A stretch of 64,000 nucleotides of DNA from Myxococcales bacterium (lineage in GTDB: Bacteria > Myxococcota_A > Polyangia > Fen-1088): the NCBI GenBank assembly GCA_003142855.1, contig PLNW01000138.1, positions 1 to 64,000 of the forward strand. Reading direction: 5' to 3'. The position numbers were made by a program, and so were the translations under genes. Shown one piece after another: positions 1 through 6,828 of this stretch (within the stretch, counting starts at the first letter, position 1; each line of letters begins with the position of its first letter). The notes below the pieces were generated by a model. It did no database searches, was not told the origin of the DNA, and was given only the letters and a program-made list of their open reading frames with translations.

Positions 1-75
1 GCACGCGCCCCGGAAGCACACGATGGATTTGCATCGCGAGCTGCCCGACGGACGCTGGAGCGCAGCGAGTGGTGA
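1..75 (+). CDS. 3' end of a possible antitoxin gene (partial)
   Basis: The frame starting at base 1 stays open and ends with a TGA at 73-75 that overlaps the GTG start of the MazF toxin gene. The visible tail is 24 residues ending TLERSEW. Antitoxin genes usually sit directly upstream of mazF with this kind of overlap, so this is probably the antitoxin C-terminus. The stretch is too short for a family call, and the frame starting at base 2 is also open. Confidence 0.3.
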   Translation, partial: ARAPEAHDGFASRAARRTLERSEW

Positions 76-416
76 CGGTCTCTCAGGGAGAGGTGTGGTG
101 GGCGGATCTGGGTGAACCGCGCGGATCGAAACCAGGATTTCGCCGACCGGTACTGGTCGTACAAGGTGATGCATTGAACCGGAGTCGAATCGCGACTGCC
201 GTCTGTGTTGCCTTGACGAGCAACGTGAAGTGGGCGTCTGCGCCGGGCAATGTTCTTCTATCTGAGAGCGCGACCGGTCTTCCCAAGGAATCGGTGGCGA
301 ACGTCTCGCAGATTGTGACTCTCGACAAGTCCGAGTTGACTGTGCGAGTGGGCAAGCTGCCCAAGGCGAAACTGGAGCTTGTTCTGTCCGGAGTGGATGT
401 GGTTCTCGGACGGTAA
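69..416 (+). CDS. MazF/PemK-family mRNA interferase toxin
   Basis: This 115-residue protein has the MazF/PemK layout: an N-terminal GEVWWADLGEPRGSKPG segment, the RRPVLVVQ strand, a central ALTSN turn, and the SVANVSQIVTLDK strand near residue 75. MazF enzymes are sequence-specific endoribonucleases held in check by a cognate antitoxin. The start is one of two consecutive GTG codons (69 or 72) overlapping the stop of an upstream frame, which suggests translational coupling to an antitoxin outside the window. The gene is followed after 6 bp by an attC-like site, so it is the first visible cassette of the array. Family assignment is firm; the target sequence cannot be inferred. Confidence 0.85.
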   Translation: MVTVSQGEVWWADLGEPRGSKPGFRRPVLVVQGDALNRSRIATAVCVALTSNVKWASAPGNVLLSESATGLPKESVANVSQIVTLDKSELTVRVGKLPKAKLELVLSGVDVVLGR

Positions 417-422
417 GCCGCC

Positions 423-544
423 GCCGAACAGGCCGTTGCAGCGCTCGTCGGCAGTGCAAGCAAAAAGGGGACTGCGACCAAGATCAGAAACTGCCGCAGC
501 AGAGGCTTCGTTCAACAAGCCGTTGCAGCGCCAAGCCGTTCGGC
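423..544 (+). repeat. attC-like site 1 (after mazF cassette)
   Basis: The left core GCCGAAC (423-429) is the exact complement of the right core GTTCGGC (538-544). The left arm contains GGCCGTTGCAGCG, an inner sequence shared with the other sites. A second GTTCAAC plus GCCGTTGCAGC block at about 510-530 looks like a partial duplication of a left half-site, so the element may be two overlapping sites. Length is 122 bp, within the usual attC range. Confidence 0.65.
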
Positions 545-642
545 AGACCGTCAGTGTTCCGCAAGTAGTCGGACCGCACGTGATTGGCTCACGCGCTGTG
601 GACCCGGGTGTCTGGGGTTGAGGGACGACAGGCAGACGACGA
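545..642. other. Short non-coding stretch inside cassette 2
   Basis: This stretch separates attC-like site 1 from the 3' end of the reverse-oriented vapC gene. I see no gene or convincing terminator in it. Confidence 0.5.
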
Positions 643-1062
643 TCAACGGGTCCAGTCCGCCAGTTCCAGTTCACCGAAGTACCGGAAATCCTCGGTGTTG
701 GTGGTGACGAGCGTAAGGCTCTGGCTGTGTGCGATGGCCGCGATCTGACCGTCTACGAAGGGTGGGGTTCTGCCGCTCTCTTCAAGCCGCGCTCTCTCCC
801 GTCCGTGCCAGTCGGCCGCGGAATCATCGTAGGGCAGGATGGGAAAGGACCGTCGGACGACGCCATGGAGGTACTCTTCCAAAGCGTTTCTTCTCTTCCC
901 GGCCGGAAGCCGACTACAACCATAGACCAACTCGTGCCAGACTGGCGCGCCGATGGCACAGGTGCCACCTTGTTGCTCGATCTTCCTCACAACCCGCCGA
1001 TTGGGCATCTTCGCGATGGGCGCGGAGATGATGGTCGTGTCGAGGAGAAACTTGAGCATCAC
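643..1062 (-). CDS. VapC-family PIN-domain toxin
   Basis: The 139-residue protein is a PIN-domain ribonuclease of VapC type. The acidic residues expected at the Mg-binding site are visible: Asp in FLLDTTI near residue 8, Glu in WHELVYG near 43, Asp in FVDGQIAAIA near 102, and Asp in TTNTEDF near 124. Its start (GTG 1062 or ATG 1059) overlaps the stop codon of the upstream antitoxin gene, a classic two-gene toxin-antitoxin arrangement. The pair is reversed relative to the attC sites, which is common for TA cassettes carrying their own promoter. The RNA target cannot be predicted. Confidence 0.85.
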   Translation of the reverse strand: MMLKFLLDTTIISAPIAKMPNRRVVRKIEQQGGTCAIGAPVWHELVYGCSRLPAGKRRNALEEYLHGVVRRSFPILPYDDSAADWHGRERARLEESGRTPPFVDGQIAAIAHSQSLTLVTTNTEDFRYFGELELADWTR

Positions 1063-1337
1063 AGTCGGATACGACGTCCCGGGTCTTGAGCACGAAGCGA
1101 GCCAAAGAAGCTAGGCTCCAGCCCGATCTCTGCCGGCGCGTGACGGGCAAGAAACGCACGGTAAGCGTCAGCGAAGTTGGTGTGCTCGCTGCGAAGCATT
1201 TCGTACCTTTGTGGAGACAGCACCAGGGCAACTGGTCGACCTCGCCGCGTCAGCTGTACCTCCTTGCCCGCTTCGACGTCGTCCAGAATGTCCGGAAGAT
1301 GTGCTCTTGCGTCTGCGACCGAATAGCTCCTCGCCAT
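1059..1337 (-). CDS. Phd/YefM-family antitoxin for the adjacent VapC
   Basis: The sequence begins MARSYSVADARAHLPDILDD and continues with GKEVQLTRRGRPVALVLSP, the signature of Phd/YefM DNA-binding antitoxins: an N-terminal operator-binding fold followed by a toxin-binding C-terminal tail. I chose the ATG at 1337 (92 residues) rather than the in-frame ATG at 1350-1352, because the latter lies inside the predicted promoter and between two TGTACATC repeats. Antitoxins of this type repress their own operon and neutralise the toxin. The stop codon overlaps the vapC start, so the two proteins are probably translationally coupled. Confidence 0.85.
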   Translation of the reverse strand: MARSYSVADARAHLPDILDDVEAGKEVQLTRRGRPVALVLSPQRYEMLRSEHTNFADAYRAFLARHAPAEIGLEPSFFGSLRAQDPGRRIRL

Positions 1338-1371
1338 ATCAGTATTGTACATCTATCTGTACATCATGCAA
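1337..1371 (-). promoter_or_regulatory. Antitoxin-toxin promoter and operator, possibly leaderless
   Basis: Reading the minus strand, a TTGCAT -35 box (1366-1371) and a TACAAT -10 box (1344-1349) are separated by 16 bp. The expected start point then falls at or within a base of the antitoxin ATG at 1337, so the transcript may be leaderless. Two copies of TGTACATC on the plus strand (1346-1353 and 1358-1365), each with the palindrome TGTACA, overlap the promoter and are the likely autoregulatory operator. Confidence 0.55.
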
Positions 1372-1384
1372 GGCATGAGGAAGA

Positions 1385-2587
1385 TCAAATCCCCGCGCCC
1401 ACCGCCGCGGGCAGCGGCAAGCGGATCGAGAACACGGTTCCGTCGGTGGCGCTGGTGACGAAGCTGACCTGGCCGCCCAGGTAGCGCTCGCCCAGCAGTC
1501 TCATGCCATAGGTTCCCAGCCCGTGTCCGGTGCCGGCCTTGGTGGTGAACGAGCGCTGGAACACGCGCGACGCCACCACCGGCAGGATCTCGGCCGCATT
1601 GTGCACGTGGAAGGCAACCGTGTCGCGCGGCTCGGACTCGCCCTCCGCAGTCGGGCCAGGCTGGCGTTCGCACCACAGGCGAACCTCGCCGCCGATAGGC
1701 GTGGCTTCGAAGGCGTTCTTCACCATGTTGACCAGCACCCGGCCCAGCAGCACGGGATCGGTGACCAACTCGACACCCAGACAGCGGTCTTCCACTGTGA
1801 GGGTGCGCTGTTTGGCGGTTTGCGTGTCGGCGAACATGCCCTGCAGATCCGCGAGCAGCGTCGCAGGCGCGACCGCGACGCGCTGGGGCCGCAGGGTGCC
1901 CTGCTCGGCCTCGAGCAGCGTGCGCTGCAACTGGATTTCCCGTTCCAGCTGGCCGACCAGGCGACTGATGCGTTCGCGGGCGCGCTCTTGACGCTCGCCA
2001 CTGGAGCTGTTGAGCAGGTGGGTCCAGTTGGACAAGGCCGACAGCGTGTTGAGGATGTCGTGAAAGAAGATCCGCTCCAGCGCCAGGCGGCGTTTCTCAT
2101 GACTGATGTCGCGCAACGACACCACGGTGTAGTCTCTTCCGTCGATGTCCACCTGGGTGGCGCGCACGTGCAGCTCCATGGGCGTCGCGTTTGCGCCCTC
2201 GCCCGAGGTCAGCAGGCATTCTTGCTCGACGGTGCGCTTGCCGGCCTGCGATTGCGTGACGGCCTGAAGGGTTCCACAAGCCAGGCAGTGCTGGCCCGCC
2301 CCACAGCCTGCCTCGGCTGCGCGGGGACACGAAAAGAACTCGCCGGGCCGCAGTCCGATGCTGCGTCGTTCGTGGCGCAGATTCTCCAGCAAGGGCGCGC
2401 GGTTGGTGGCCAGGATTTGCCGCTCTCGGTTCAGCACCAGCAGACCGGCGTCCGTGGCCTCCAGCAGCGCGCTCACGATGGGACTTTGGCTGACGGTCCG
2501 CACCTCCGCCTCCAGCGTGGCAGGGCTGGCGGTTTCGTGAGACAGAATGGGCGTTACCGTCGCGTCTTGGTTTTCTGACTTCGCCAC
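1385..2587 (-). CDS. Orphan sensor histidine kinase with cysteine-cluster PAS-like domain
   Basis: A 400-residue soluble histidine kinase with a GTG start at 2587. The N-terminal PAS-like sensor (about 35-160) carries cysteines at 87, 95, 101 and 104 (C-x7-C-x5-C-x2-C), a pattern that could hold a metal or respond to redox. The phosphoacceptor helix is FFHDILNTLSALSNW with His176. The ATPase domain follows, with an N-box NMVKNAFEAT and a glycine-rich GTGHGLGTYGMRLL. No membrane segment or response regulator is seen, so it must signal to a partner elsewhere. It lies between two broken cassette edges, unlike the small cassette genes beside it. Confidence 0.85.
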   Translation of the reverse strand: MAKSENQDATVTPILSHETASPATLEAEVRTVSQSPIVSALLEATDAGLLVLNRERQILATNRAPLLENLRHERRSIGLRPGEFFSCPRAAEAGCGAGQHCLACGTLQAVTQSQAGKRTVEQECLLTSGEGANATPMELHVRATQVDIDGRDYTVVSLRDISHEKRRLALERIFFHDILNTLSALSNWTHLLNSSSGERQERARERISRLVGQLEREIQLQRTLLEAEQGTLRPQRVAVAPATLLADLQGMFADTQTAKQRTLTVEDRCLGVELVTDPVLLGRVLVNMVKNAFEATPIGGEVRLWCERQPGPTAEGESEPRDTVAFHVHNAAEILPVVASRVFQRSFTTKAGTGHGLGTYGMRLLGERYLGGQVSFVTSATDGTVFSIRLPLPAAVGAGI

Positions 2588-2652
2588 CGTCGGGTAGCCT
2601 CGTATGGACTAAGGGTGCTCAACCTGACCCAGTAAGGCTAGCACGCTGGCGG

Positions 2653-4281
2653 TCATTTGCCCGGAGCACCGTGTTCGGGTGCAAGGCCCTTGCTGCGCAA
2701 GTACTCGCTGCGCGCCAGCAGCACGTAGTGTCCCCCCTTGTACACAGTGACGAACTCGCGCAGCACCGACGGGGCCCAGCGTGGGGGCAGGCCCTCGGGC
2801 GGCAGGGCGAAGGACGGCATCGACCAGCCGTAGTTCAGCTCCAGGCGATCGGCAAACGAAAGCAAAGTCACGCGAGGGTCTTCCAGATACCCGGCGATCT
2901 CCCTGTCAGTCGCCAAATGCAGTCGCTGGGCAGAAGCGGCCGGCAAGTCACGCGTCACGCTGAACGGCCCCATGGAGAGATTGCGCGGCACGGGCCGGTT
3001 GGTCTCCAGAGCGGGAATCAGATTGGGCCCAATGAGAGGCTGGCCGGGCGGCAGCAACTGCTGAACCAGCGCGCGGATGCGCGCACTACGTTCGGGCAAG
3101 CCGAGGTCGTAGTCGGGAGCCGCCCGAGGCAGGCACAGCGAGGGGGCGTTGCCGCGCGAGTCTGCCCAGCGCGTGCTGTTGGCTATCGGGTTGGCGCCCA
3201 GATGAATCGAGAGCAGCACAGCCACCAAGGCCACGCGACGGGGCAGCGACCAAGCGCGGGCCACGTCAGCGACCAGCAGAACGACGGCCAGGGCCAGCGG
3301 CAAGAGAAAGGGAACGCTATATTCAGCAACCGCGCCGGAAGGAAGAAGATTGGCTGCCAACGCCAGCACGGCCGCCGCTGCCAGGACGGCCTCGCGGCGC
3401 GGCCAGGGCCGAAGCGTCGCCAAGGTGAGTGACGCCAAGCCCAGCAAGCCGATCCAACAGACCGGCGCCTGCAAGAAGATCTCGGTGAAGCCGAGGGACC
3501 AATCTCTGTGCTGCAGCGACGAGGCGTGGAACTGAAAGACCCAGAAGTTCATGCTTTCGGGGGCGAGCAGCCAGAAGGGCAAGAACACCACGGCCACAAG
3601 CCCGACCAGTTCCGCCACGGCCCGCAGTGCCTGGCGCACCGAAGGCAGGCCGCCGTCGCACAGGGCCGCCAGCCACAGGACCAGGAAGTAGGGCGCGCTG
3701 GCCAGACGACAGCCGATCCCCAGCGCAGTCAGCGCCGAGAGAAGCAAATACTTTCGGCCGGCGCGAGGCCATTGCAGAAAGACCCAGGCCGCGGCTGCGG
3801 CGGCCAGCGAGGTGAGCGCGTAGGCTTTGCCCAGGTGGATGAAGTACATCCAGGGCGGCCAGAGCGAGAAAGCCAGCGCCAGCACCAGGCCGACCCAGGG
3901 CCGCGTCCGCCGGGCCGCCAGCCACGCGCAAAGCCCGAGGGCCAGCGCGCCCCACAGGCCGTTGGTCGAGCGCTGTTGCACAAGCCCAAAGCCGATGAGG
4001 CGCATAACCGCGCCGTTGACGAAAGGCAGAACCGGCGGCTGCGAATAGGCGAAATCGCGGTAGGGCAGGGCACCCTCGGTCACGTTCCGTGCCGCCAGCC
4101 CGTAGAACCCCTCGTCTACGTTCAGACCACCGAACAGAACATGGAAGGTGGCGCTGGCCAGGTGAAGAGAAATTGCGACGCCCAGGCCTATTGCCAGCCA
4201 GAGGCGAGGCTTCGTCGCTTGCGCCGACCCCGAGGGGGCCGCGGGAGTCTGGTGAGTGGCATCGCTCTGCATGTCAGCCAT
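2653..4281 (-). CDS. Polytopic GT-C type glycosyltransferase-like membrane protein
   Basis: This 542-residue protein has about ten hydrophobic segments and, after the first membrane helix, NVDEGFYGLAARNVTEGALPY, resembling the Asp/Glu-bearing first periplasmic loop of GT39/ArnT-like enzymes that move sugars from polyprenyl-phosphate donors. The C-terminal third is soluble and presumably periplasmic. Acceptor and sugar are unknown. The start at 4281 (MADMQSD) could also be the Met three codons later. It is separated from the histidine kinase by 65 bp on the same strand. Its 5' end sits only a few bases from the broken end of a mazF remnant, marking the edge of the block interrupting the array. 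Confidence 0.75.
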   Translation of the reverse strand: MADMQSDATHQTPAAPSGSAQATKPRLWLAIGLGVAISLHLASATFHVLFGGLNVDEGFYGLAARNVTEGALPYRDFAYSQPPVLPFVNGAVMRLIGFGLVQQRSTNGLWGALALGLCAWLAARRTRPWVGLVLALAFSLWPPWMYFIHLGKAYALTSLAAAAAAWVFLQWPRAGRKYLLLSALTALGIGCRLASAPYFLVLWLAALCDGGLPSVRQALRAVAELVGLVAVVFLPFWLLAPESMNFWVFQFHASSLQHRDWSLGFTEIFLQAPVCWIGLLGLASLTLATLRPWPRREAVLAAAAVLALAANLLPSGAVAEYSVPFLLPLALAVVLLVADVARAWSLPRRVALVAVLLSIHLGANPIANSTRWADSRGNAPSLCLPRAAPDYDLGLPERSARIRALVQQLLPPGQPLIGPNLIPALETNRPVPRNLSMGPFSVTRDLPAASAQRLHLATDREIAGYLEDPRVTLLSFADRLELNYGWSMPSFALPPEGLPPRWAPSVLREFVTVYKGGHYVLLARSEYLRSKGLAPEHGAPGK

Positions 4282-4299
4282 GGTGCCCTATCCAGTGGG

Positions 4300-4565
4300 G
4301 AGTCACCAAGCAACTTTGTGGTAACGACACACATTCCAGCGTTGCGGTGGCTCCTGTGACCAGCACCATCGTAGGCGCCCCGTTGTTTCGATTAACAGTT
4401 GATCCAACAAAGTCAAACGGGCTGCGTTCGGTCTCGCAGATCATGGTCGACAAGGTCACTGCCGTCCGGCGTGACAAGATCGGGAAGGCCGTCGGTCGTC
4501 TGGATGACGGGACCATGGTGCGAGTCAACCGGGCCATAGCTCTGTGGTTTGGCCTTGCAGCGTAG
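4300..4565 (+). pseudogene. 5'-truncated mazF remnant
   Basis: The open frame ending at 4565 encodes NDTHSSVAVAPVTSTIVGAP, then LFRLTVDP, SQIMVDKV and RLDDGTMVRVNRAIALWFGL, matching the last two thirds of a MazF toxin with all expected strands in order. About 30 N-terminal residues, including the start and the RPALVVQ strand, are missing: homology fades near 4300-4320, right beside the start of the glycosyltransferase gene. The remnant is followed by attC-like site 2, so it was once a normal cassette. It is a different MazF subtype from the one at the left end. No plausible start codon restores a full domain. Confidence 0.7.
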
Positions 4566-4603
4566 CGCTGGATAACATGAACTTCTCCGACGGTCAGGAT
4601 GCC

Positions 4604-4701
4604 GCCGAACCCGTTGCAGCAGACCGATGTGGTCGTCGCAGGGGCATCGTGTAGAATCGCTGGGCCGGCTTGGCGGCGCCCTGAACGGCAAGGCGCTAGG
4701 C
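4604..4701 (+). repeat. attC-like site 2 (after mazF remnant)
   Basis: Left core GCCGAAC (4604-4610) is followed by CCGTTGCAGC; the right arm has GAACGGCAAGGC before the core GCTAGGC (4695-4701). The right core, which begins the DUF2442 cassette, is complementary in 6 of 7 bases to the left core GCCTAAC at that cassette's end. Length is 98 bp. Confidence 0.7.
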
Positions 4702-4771
4702 CGACGGCGAAGCATCTTTTCCAAGCGTAGAATAATCATGCAGAATCAACCTCTATTGTTGGAGGCATGGA

Positions 4772-5044
4772 ATGAATTTTTCGGCACCTAGTCCGGGCGA
4801 GCGAATCAGGGATGTCCACGTTGCCGACGACGCGTTGTGCGTGGGCCTCGCCGACGGCAGGACGATCACGGTACCTTTGGTTTGGTTTCCTCGGCTGTTC
4901 CACGCAACAGCGGAGCAACGGAACAATTGGAAAGTCTCTGCTGCCGGGTTTGGCATTCATTGGCCGGACATCGACGAGGACCTCAGCTCGGAAGGGCTGC
5001 TTCGTGGGGCTCCCGCGGCGGCGCGCCGGAGAGGTGCGGCCTAA
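4772..5044 (+). CDS. DUF2442 family protein
   Basis: A 90-residue protein whose middle and end (DGRTITVPLVWFPRL, then GIHWPDIDEDLSSEGLLRG) are the hallmark of the DUF2442 family, small proteins often found beside DUF4160 proteins or in mobile contexts and suspected to act as antitoxin-like or DNA-binding modules. A GGAGG ribosome binding site (4761-4765) sits six bases before the ATG at 4772. No DUF4160 partner is visible. A TAGAAT hexamer at 4728-4733 could be a -10 box, but no good -35 accompanies it. The stop TAA lies inside the left core of the next attC-like site. Function is not established. Confidence 0.8.
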   Translation: MNFSAPSPGERIRDVHVADDALCVGLADGRTITVPLVWFPRLFHATAEQRNNWKVSAAGFGIHWPDIDEDLSSEGLLRGAPAAARRRGAA

Positions 5045-5098
5045 CCGTTGACTGACGGTCGCCTTCGGCGCCCGCCGCTAAACGGCAAGGCGTTCGAC
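5039..5098 (+). repeat. attC-like site 3 (after DUF2442)
   Basis: Left core GCCTAAC (5039-5045) is a perfect RYYYAAC box and contains the DUF2442 stop codon. The right arm AAACGGCAAGGC leads to core GTTCGAC (5092-5098), which is complementary in 6 of 7 positions to the left core GTCGAAT of the next site. At 60 bp this is the shortest site in the array. Confidence 0.7.
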
Positions 5099-5108
5099 CG
5101 ACGTAGGT

Positions 5109-5468
5109 TCAAGCGAACCTGACGAGACGAGAACCTCGGATCCGGCGGTCGCGAGTTAGAAGTGGGATATGGTGGACGATGCTGGTCGCCGCAATCAGCT
5201 CGTCCGCAGGATCACTTTTGAAATCGAGCCTAGTCGACTGAATGCTGACGGCAAGGTCGATTGGCCAGACGTGAATGCTGGAAAGAGTTCTTGTAAGATC
5301 TGCATCGTCAAGGTCGATATCGATTCGACCAAGCTGCGCGAGCTTGGCAAGTTCCCAGAGAACAATCGCGGACACACTCCAGGTGTTCGATGCCAGAACT
5401 CGACGCTCCCTGTCGGTGACCTCGCCCATCAAGGCGAAGACGAGGATGTGCGTGTCTACGTTAACCAT
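5109..5468 (-). CDS. VapC-family PIN-domain toxin (second cassette pair)
   Basis: The 119-residue protein begins MVNVDTHILVFALMG, with the first catalytic Asp at residue 5, continues with LWELAKLAQLG (conserved Glu) and ends with DPADELIAATSIVHHIPLLTRDRR, which supplies the remaining acidic residues of a PIN ribonuclease. The ATG at 5468 was chosen because it overlaps the antitoxin stop by 8 bp; an upstream in-frame start would run deep into the antitoxin gene. It belongs to the short PIN subgroup usually paired with Phd-like antitoxins. It is reversed relative to the array and ends 11 bp from attC-like site 3. Confidence 0.85.
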   Translation of the reverse strand: MVNVDTHILVFALMGEVTDRERRVLASNTWSVSAIVLWELAKLAQLGRIDIDLDDADLTRTLSSIHVWPIDLAVSIQSTRLDFKSDPADELIAATSIVHHIPLLTRDRRIRGSRLVRFA

Positions 5469-5679
5469 GGGCTTCCCAGGTGACTCCTGTGGACTGGAGT
5501 TCACCCTTTACCCGGATGCGCCCGCGAAACGCGCCGATAAGATCCGCCGAGGCTCGCTCGGCAGGGAGGATTCGCGCGACGGGCTTGCCGTGCTTGGTGA
5601 TCACGAGTCCATCCGGCTCAAGATGATCGAGGATCGAAAGGCACTGCTCCTTGAACTTTGCGGCTGCCAGCTTCTTCAT
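5461..5679 (-). CDS. Phd/YefM-family antitoxin (second cassette pair)
   Basis: A 72-residue protein starting MKKLAAAKFKEQCLSILDHL and containing GLVITKHGKPVARILP, the conserved Phd/YefM core. The start at 5679 follows a well-formed promoter with almost no leader. It should bind VapC and autorepress the operon. Its 3' end overlaps vapC by 8 bp. The protein is shorter than the first antitoxin in the array and is not a close copy, so the two pairs were probably acquired separately. Confidence 0.85.
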   Translation of the reverse strand: MKKLAAAKFKEQCLSILDHLEPDGLVITKHGKPVARILPAERASADLIGAFRGRIRVKGELQSTGVTWEAHG

Positions 5680-5714
5680 GACCAGAATATATGACCAGTG
5701 TGATATTATGTCCA
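5679..5714 (-). promoter_or_regulatory. Antitoxin-toxin promoter, possibly leaderless
   Basis: On the minus strand, TGGACA (5709-5714) and TATATT (5686-5691) are separated by 17 bp, close to the sigma-70 consensus. The -10 box ends six bases before the antitoxin ATG at 5679, placing the transcription start on the start codon. This repeats the arrangement of the first antitoxin-toxin cassette. Confidence 0.6.
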
Positions 5715-5732
5715 GACATGTGTGCGGGCGCG

Positions 5733-5834
5733 GTCGAATGCCGTTGCAGCTGTCAATCCCGCCGCGGGGACATCCTGTAGAAGCAAGGGGCCGGCTCGGC
5801 GGCGGGCTTGCAGCCGAACGGCAAGGCGTGCGAC
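5733..5834 (+). repeat. attC-like site 4
   Basis: Left core GTCGAAT (5733-5739), arm GCCGTTGCAGCTGTC, an inner CCCGCCGC/GCGGCGGG pair, right arm GAACGGCAAGGC and right core GTGCGAC (5828-5834). It closely resembles site 5 along its whole 102 bp, the kind of within-array similarity seen in chromosomal integrons. Confidence 0.75.
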
Positions 5835-5883
5835 AGACCAAACTTCGGGTGTAGTATCAAGATTCAGTCGAAAGGGACGGGCG

Positions 5884-6255
5884 ATGAAGCGTTATGCATT
5901 CTTGCTTCCCGTGGTCATGCTTCTTGCGGTGGCAGGTTCTTGCACCAAGAGCAGCTCCTCGACGGTCGACCTACGCGGCAGGCTGATCAACGCTCCCGAG
6001 GACTACTTCCTCGTCGTCTGTGAAACGGGAGAGCAGCTGTGGGTCGACCTCTATACCCTCCAGCCCTGGTGGTCGCAAATGACCTCAGCCGTAGATGCCG
6101 GTGCCGGTCTTGCTCCGCCCCTATACGTTGATATGAGGGCCAAGGTGGAAAGCAATGGTCCTTACGGACATGCCGCCAAGACGAATCGGGCGGTTGTGGA
6201 GGTCGAGGAAATGCGGACCATCGACGCCGTTATTCCAGCAGAATGTTCGCAATGA
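5884..6255 (+). CDS. Small cassette-encoded lipoprotein, function unknown
   Basis: The 123-residue product has a typical lipoprotein signal, MKRYAFLLPVVMLLAVAGSC, so Cys20 is the likely lipidated residue. The mature part contains DLRGRLINAPEDYFLVVCET and a second half with PPLYVDMRAKVE; I do not recognise a family. The ATG at 5884 was chosen because it gives the signal peptide; upstream codons run through the attC site. It is a single-gene cassette between sites 4 and 5. Small secreted proteins are common integron cargo. Confidence 0.7.
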   Translation: MKRYAFLLPVVMLLAVAGSCTKSSSSTVDLRGRLINAPEDYFLVVCETGEQLWVDLYTLQPWWSQMTSAVDAGAGLAPPLYVDMRAKVESNGPYGHAAKTNRAVVEVEEMRTIDAVIPAECSQ

Positions 6256-6262
6256 GGCGGGG

Positions 6263-6363
6263 GTCGAACCCGTTGCAGCTGTCAATCCCGCCGCAGCGAC
6301 ATCGTGTAGAATCGAGACGCCGACTCGGCGGCGGGCTTGCAGCTTAACGGCAAACCGTTCGAC
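6263..6363 (+). repeat. attC-like site 5
   Basis: Left core GTCGAAC (6263-6269) is the exact complement of right core GTTCGAC (6357-6363). The outer arms CCGTT/AACGG and the inner CCCGCCGC/GCGGCGGG blocks pair, with the offset expected of extrahelical bases in a folded attC. This is the best-preserved site of the five (101 bp). Confidence 0.78.
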
Positions 6364-6412
6364 GGACGACGTCGCCTAAGCGGGTGCTAGGATTGCCAGA
6401 CAGGCGGAAGAC

Positions 6413-6814
6413 ATGAAGAAGAACGATACATCGCGGAAAGCCGACTCACCATCGCGCCTGATAGACGCAAGGATCAAGGAGCTGGGCGACTGGCGCGGCG
6501 AGGTACTTTCCCGGATCCGCTCCCTGGTCAAGGAGGCCGACTCCAGAATTGTCGAAGAATGGAAGTGGCGAGGCGTCCCGGTCTGGTACCACGACGGAAT
6601 GATATGCACAGGCGAGACCTACAAGAGCGTCGTGAAGGTGACGTTCGCCAAAGGTGCTCAACTGAAGGATCCCTCAGGGCTTTTCAACTCCAGCCTCGAG
6701 GGCAACGTAAGGCGTGCCATCAACCTTCATGAAGGCGAGAAGCTTGACGAGCCTGCGTTCAAGGCTCTCATCCGGAATGCAGTGGCGCTGAATGCGTCGC
6801 CAAGCCGCGGCTAA
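6413..6814 (+). CDS. DUF1801 family protein
   Basis: A 133-residue protein of the DUF1801 (YdhG-like) family. It has IKELGDWRGEVLSRIRSLV, then EEWKWRGVPVWYHDGMICTG and VKVTFAKGAQLKDPSGLFNS, the conserved order of the fold. Members are widespread small cytosolic proteins without a firm function and are often seen as cassettes. The ATG at 6413 follows a purine-rich GGCGGAAGAC stretch. The stop at 6812-6814 lies in GGCTAAT, which might be the first bases of a lost attC, because the sequence changes abruptly into an RHS gene within about 20 bp. Confidence 0.8.
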   Translation: MKKNDTSRKADSPSRLIDARIKELGDWRGEVLSRIRSLVKEADSRIVEEWKWRGVPVWYHDGMICTGETYKSVVKVTFAKGAQLKDPSGLFNSSLEGNVRRAINLHEGEKLDEPAFKALIRNAVALNASPSRG

Positions 6815-6828
6815 TCAAAGGGAACTCA

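Noticed and set aside
1523-2578. Long open frame opposite the histidine kinase gene
   Set aside because: It is the GC-rich antisense shadow of the kinase; no domain or ribosome site, and the kinase frame has clear motifs.
5686-5720. Riboswitch or attenuator before the second antitoxin
   Set aside because: The promoter leaves no leader in which such an element could fold.
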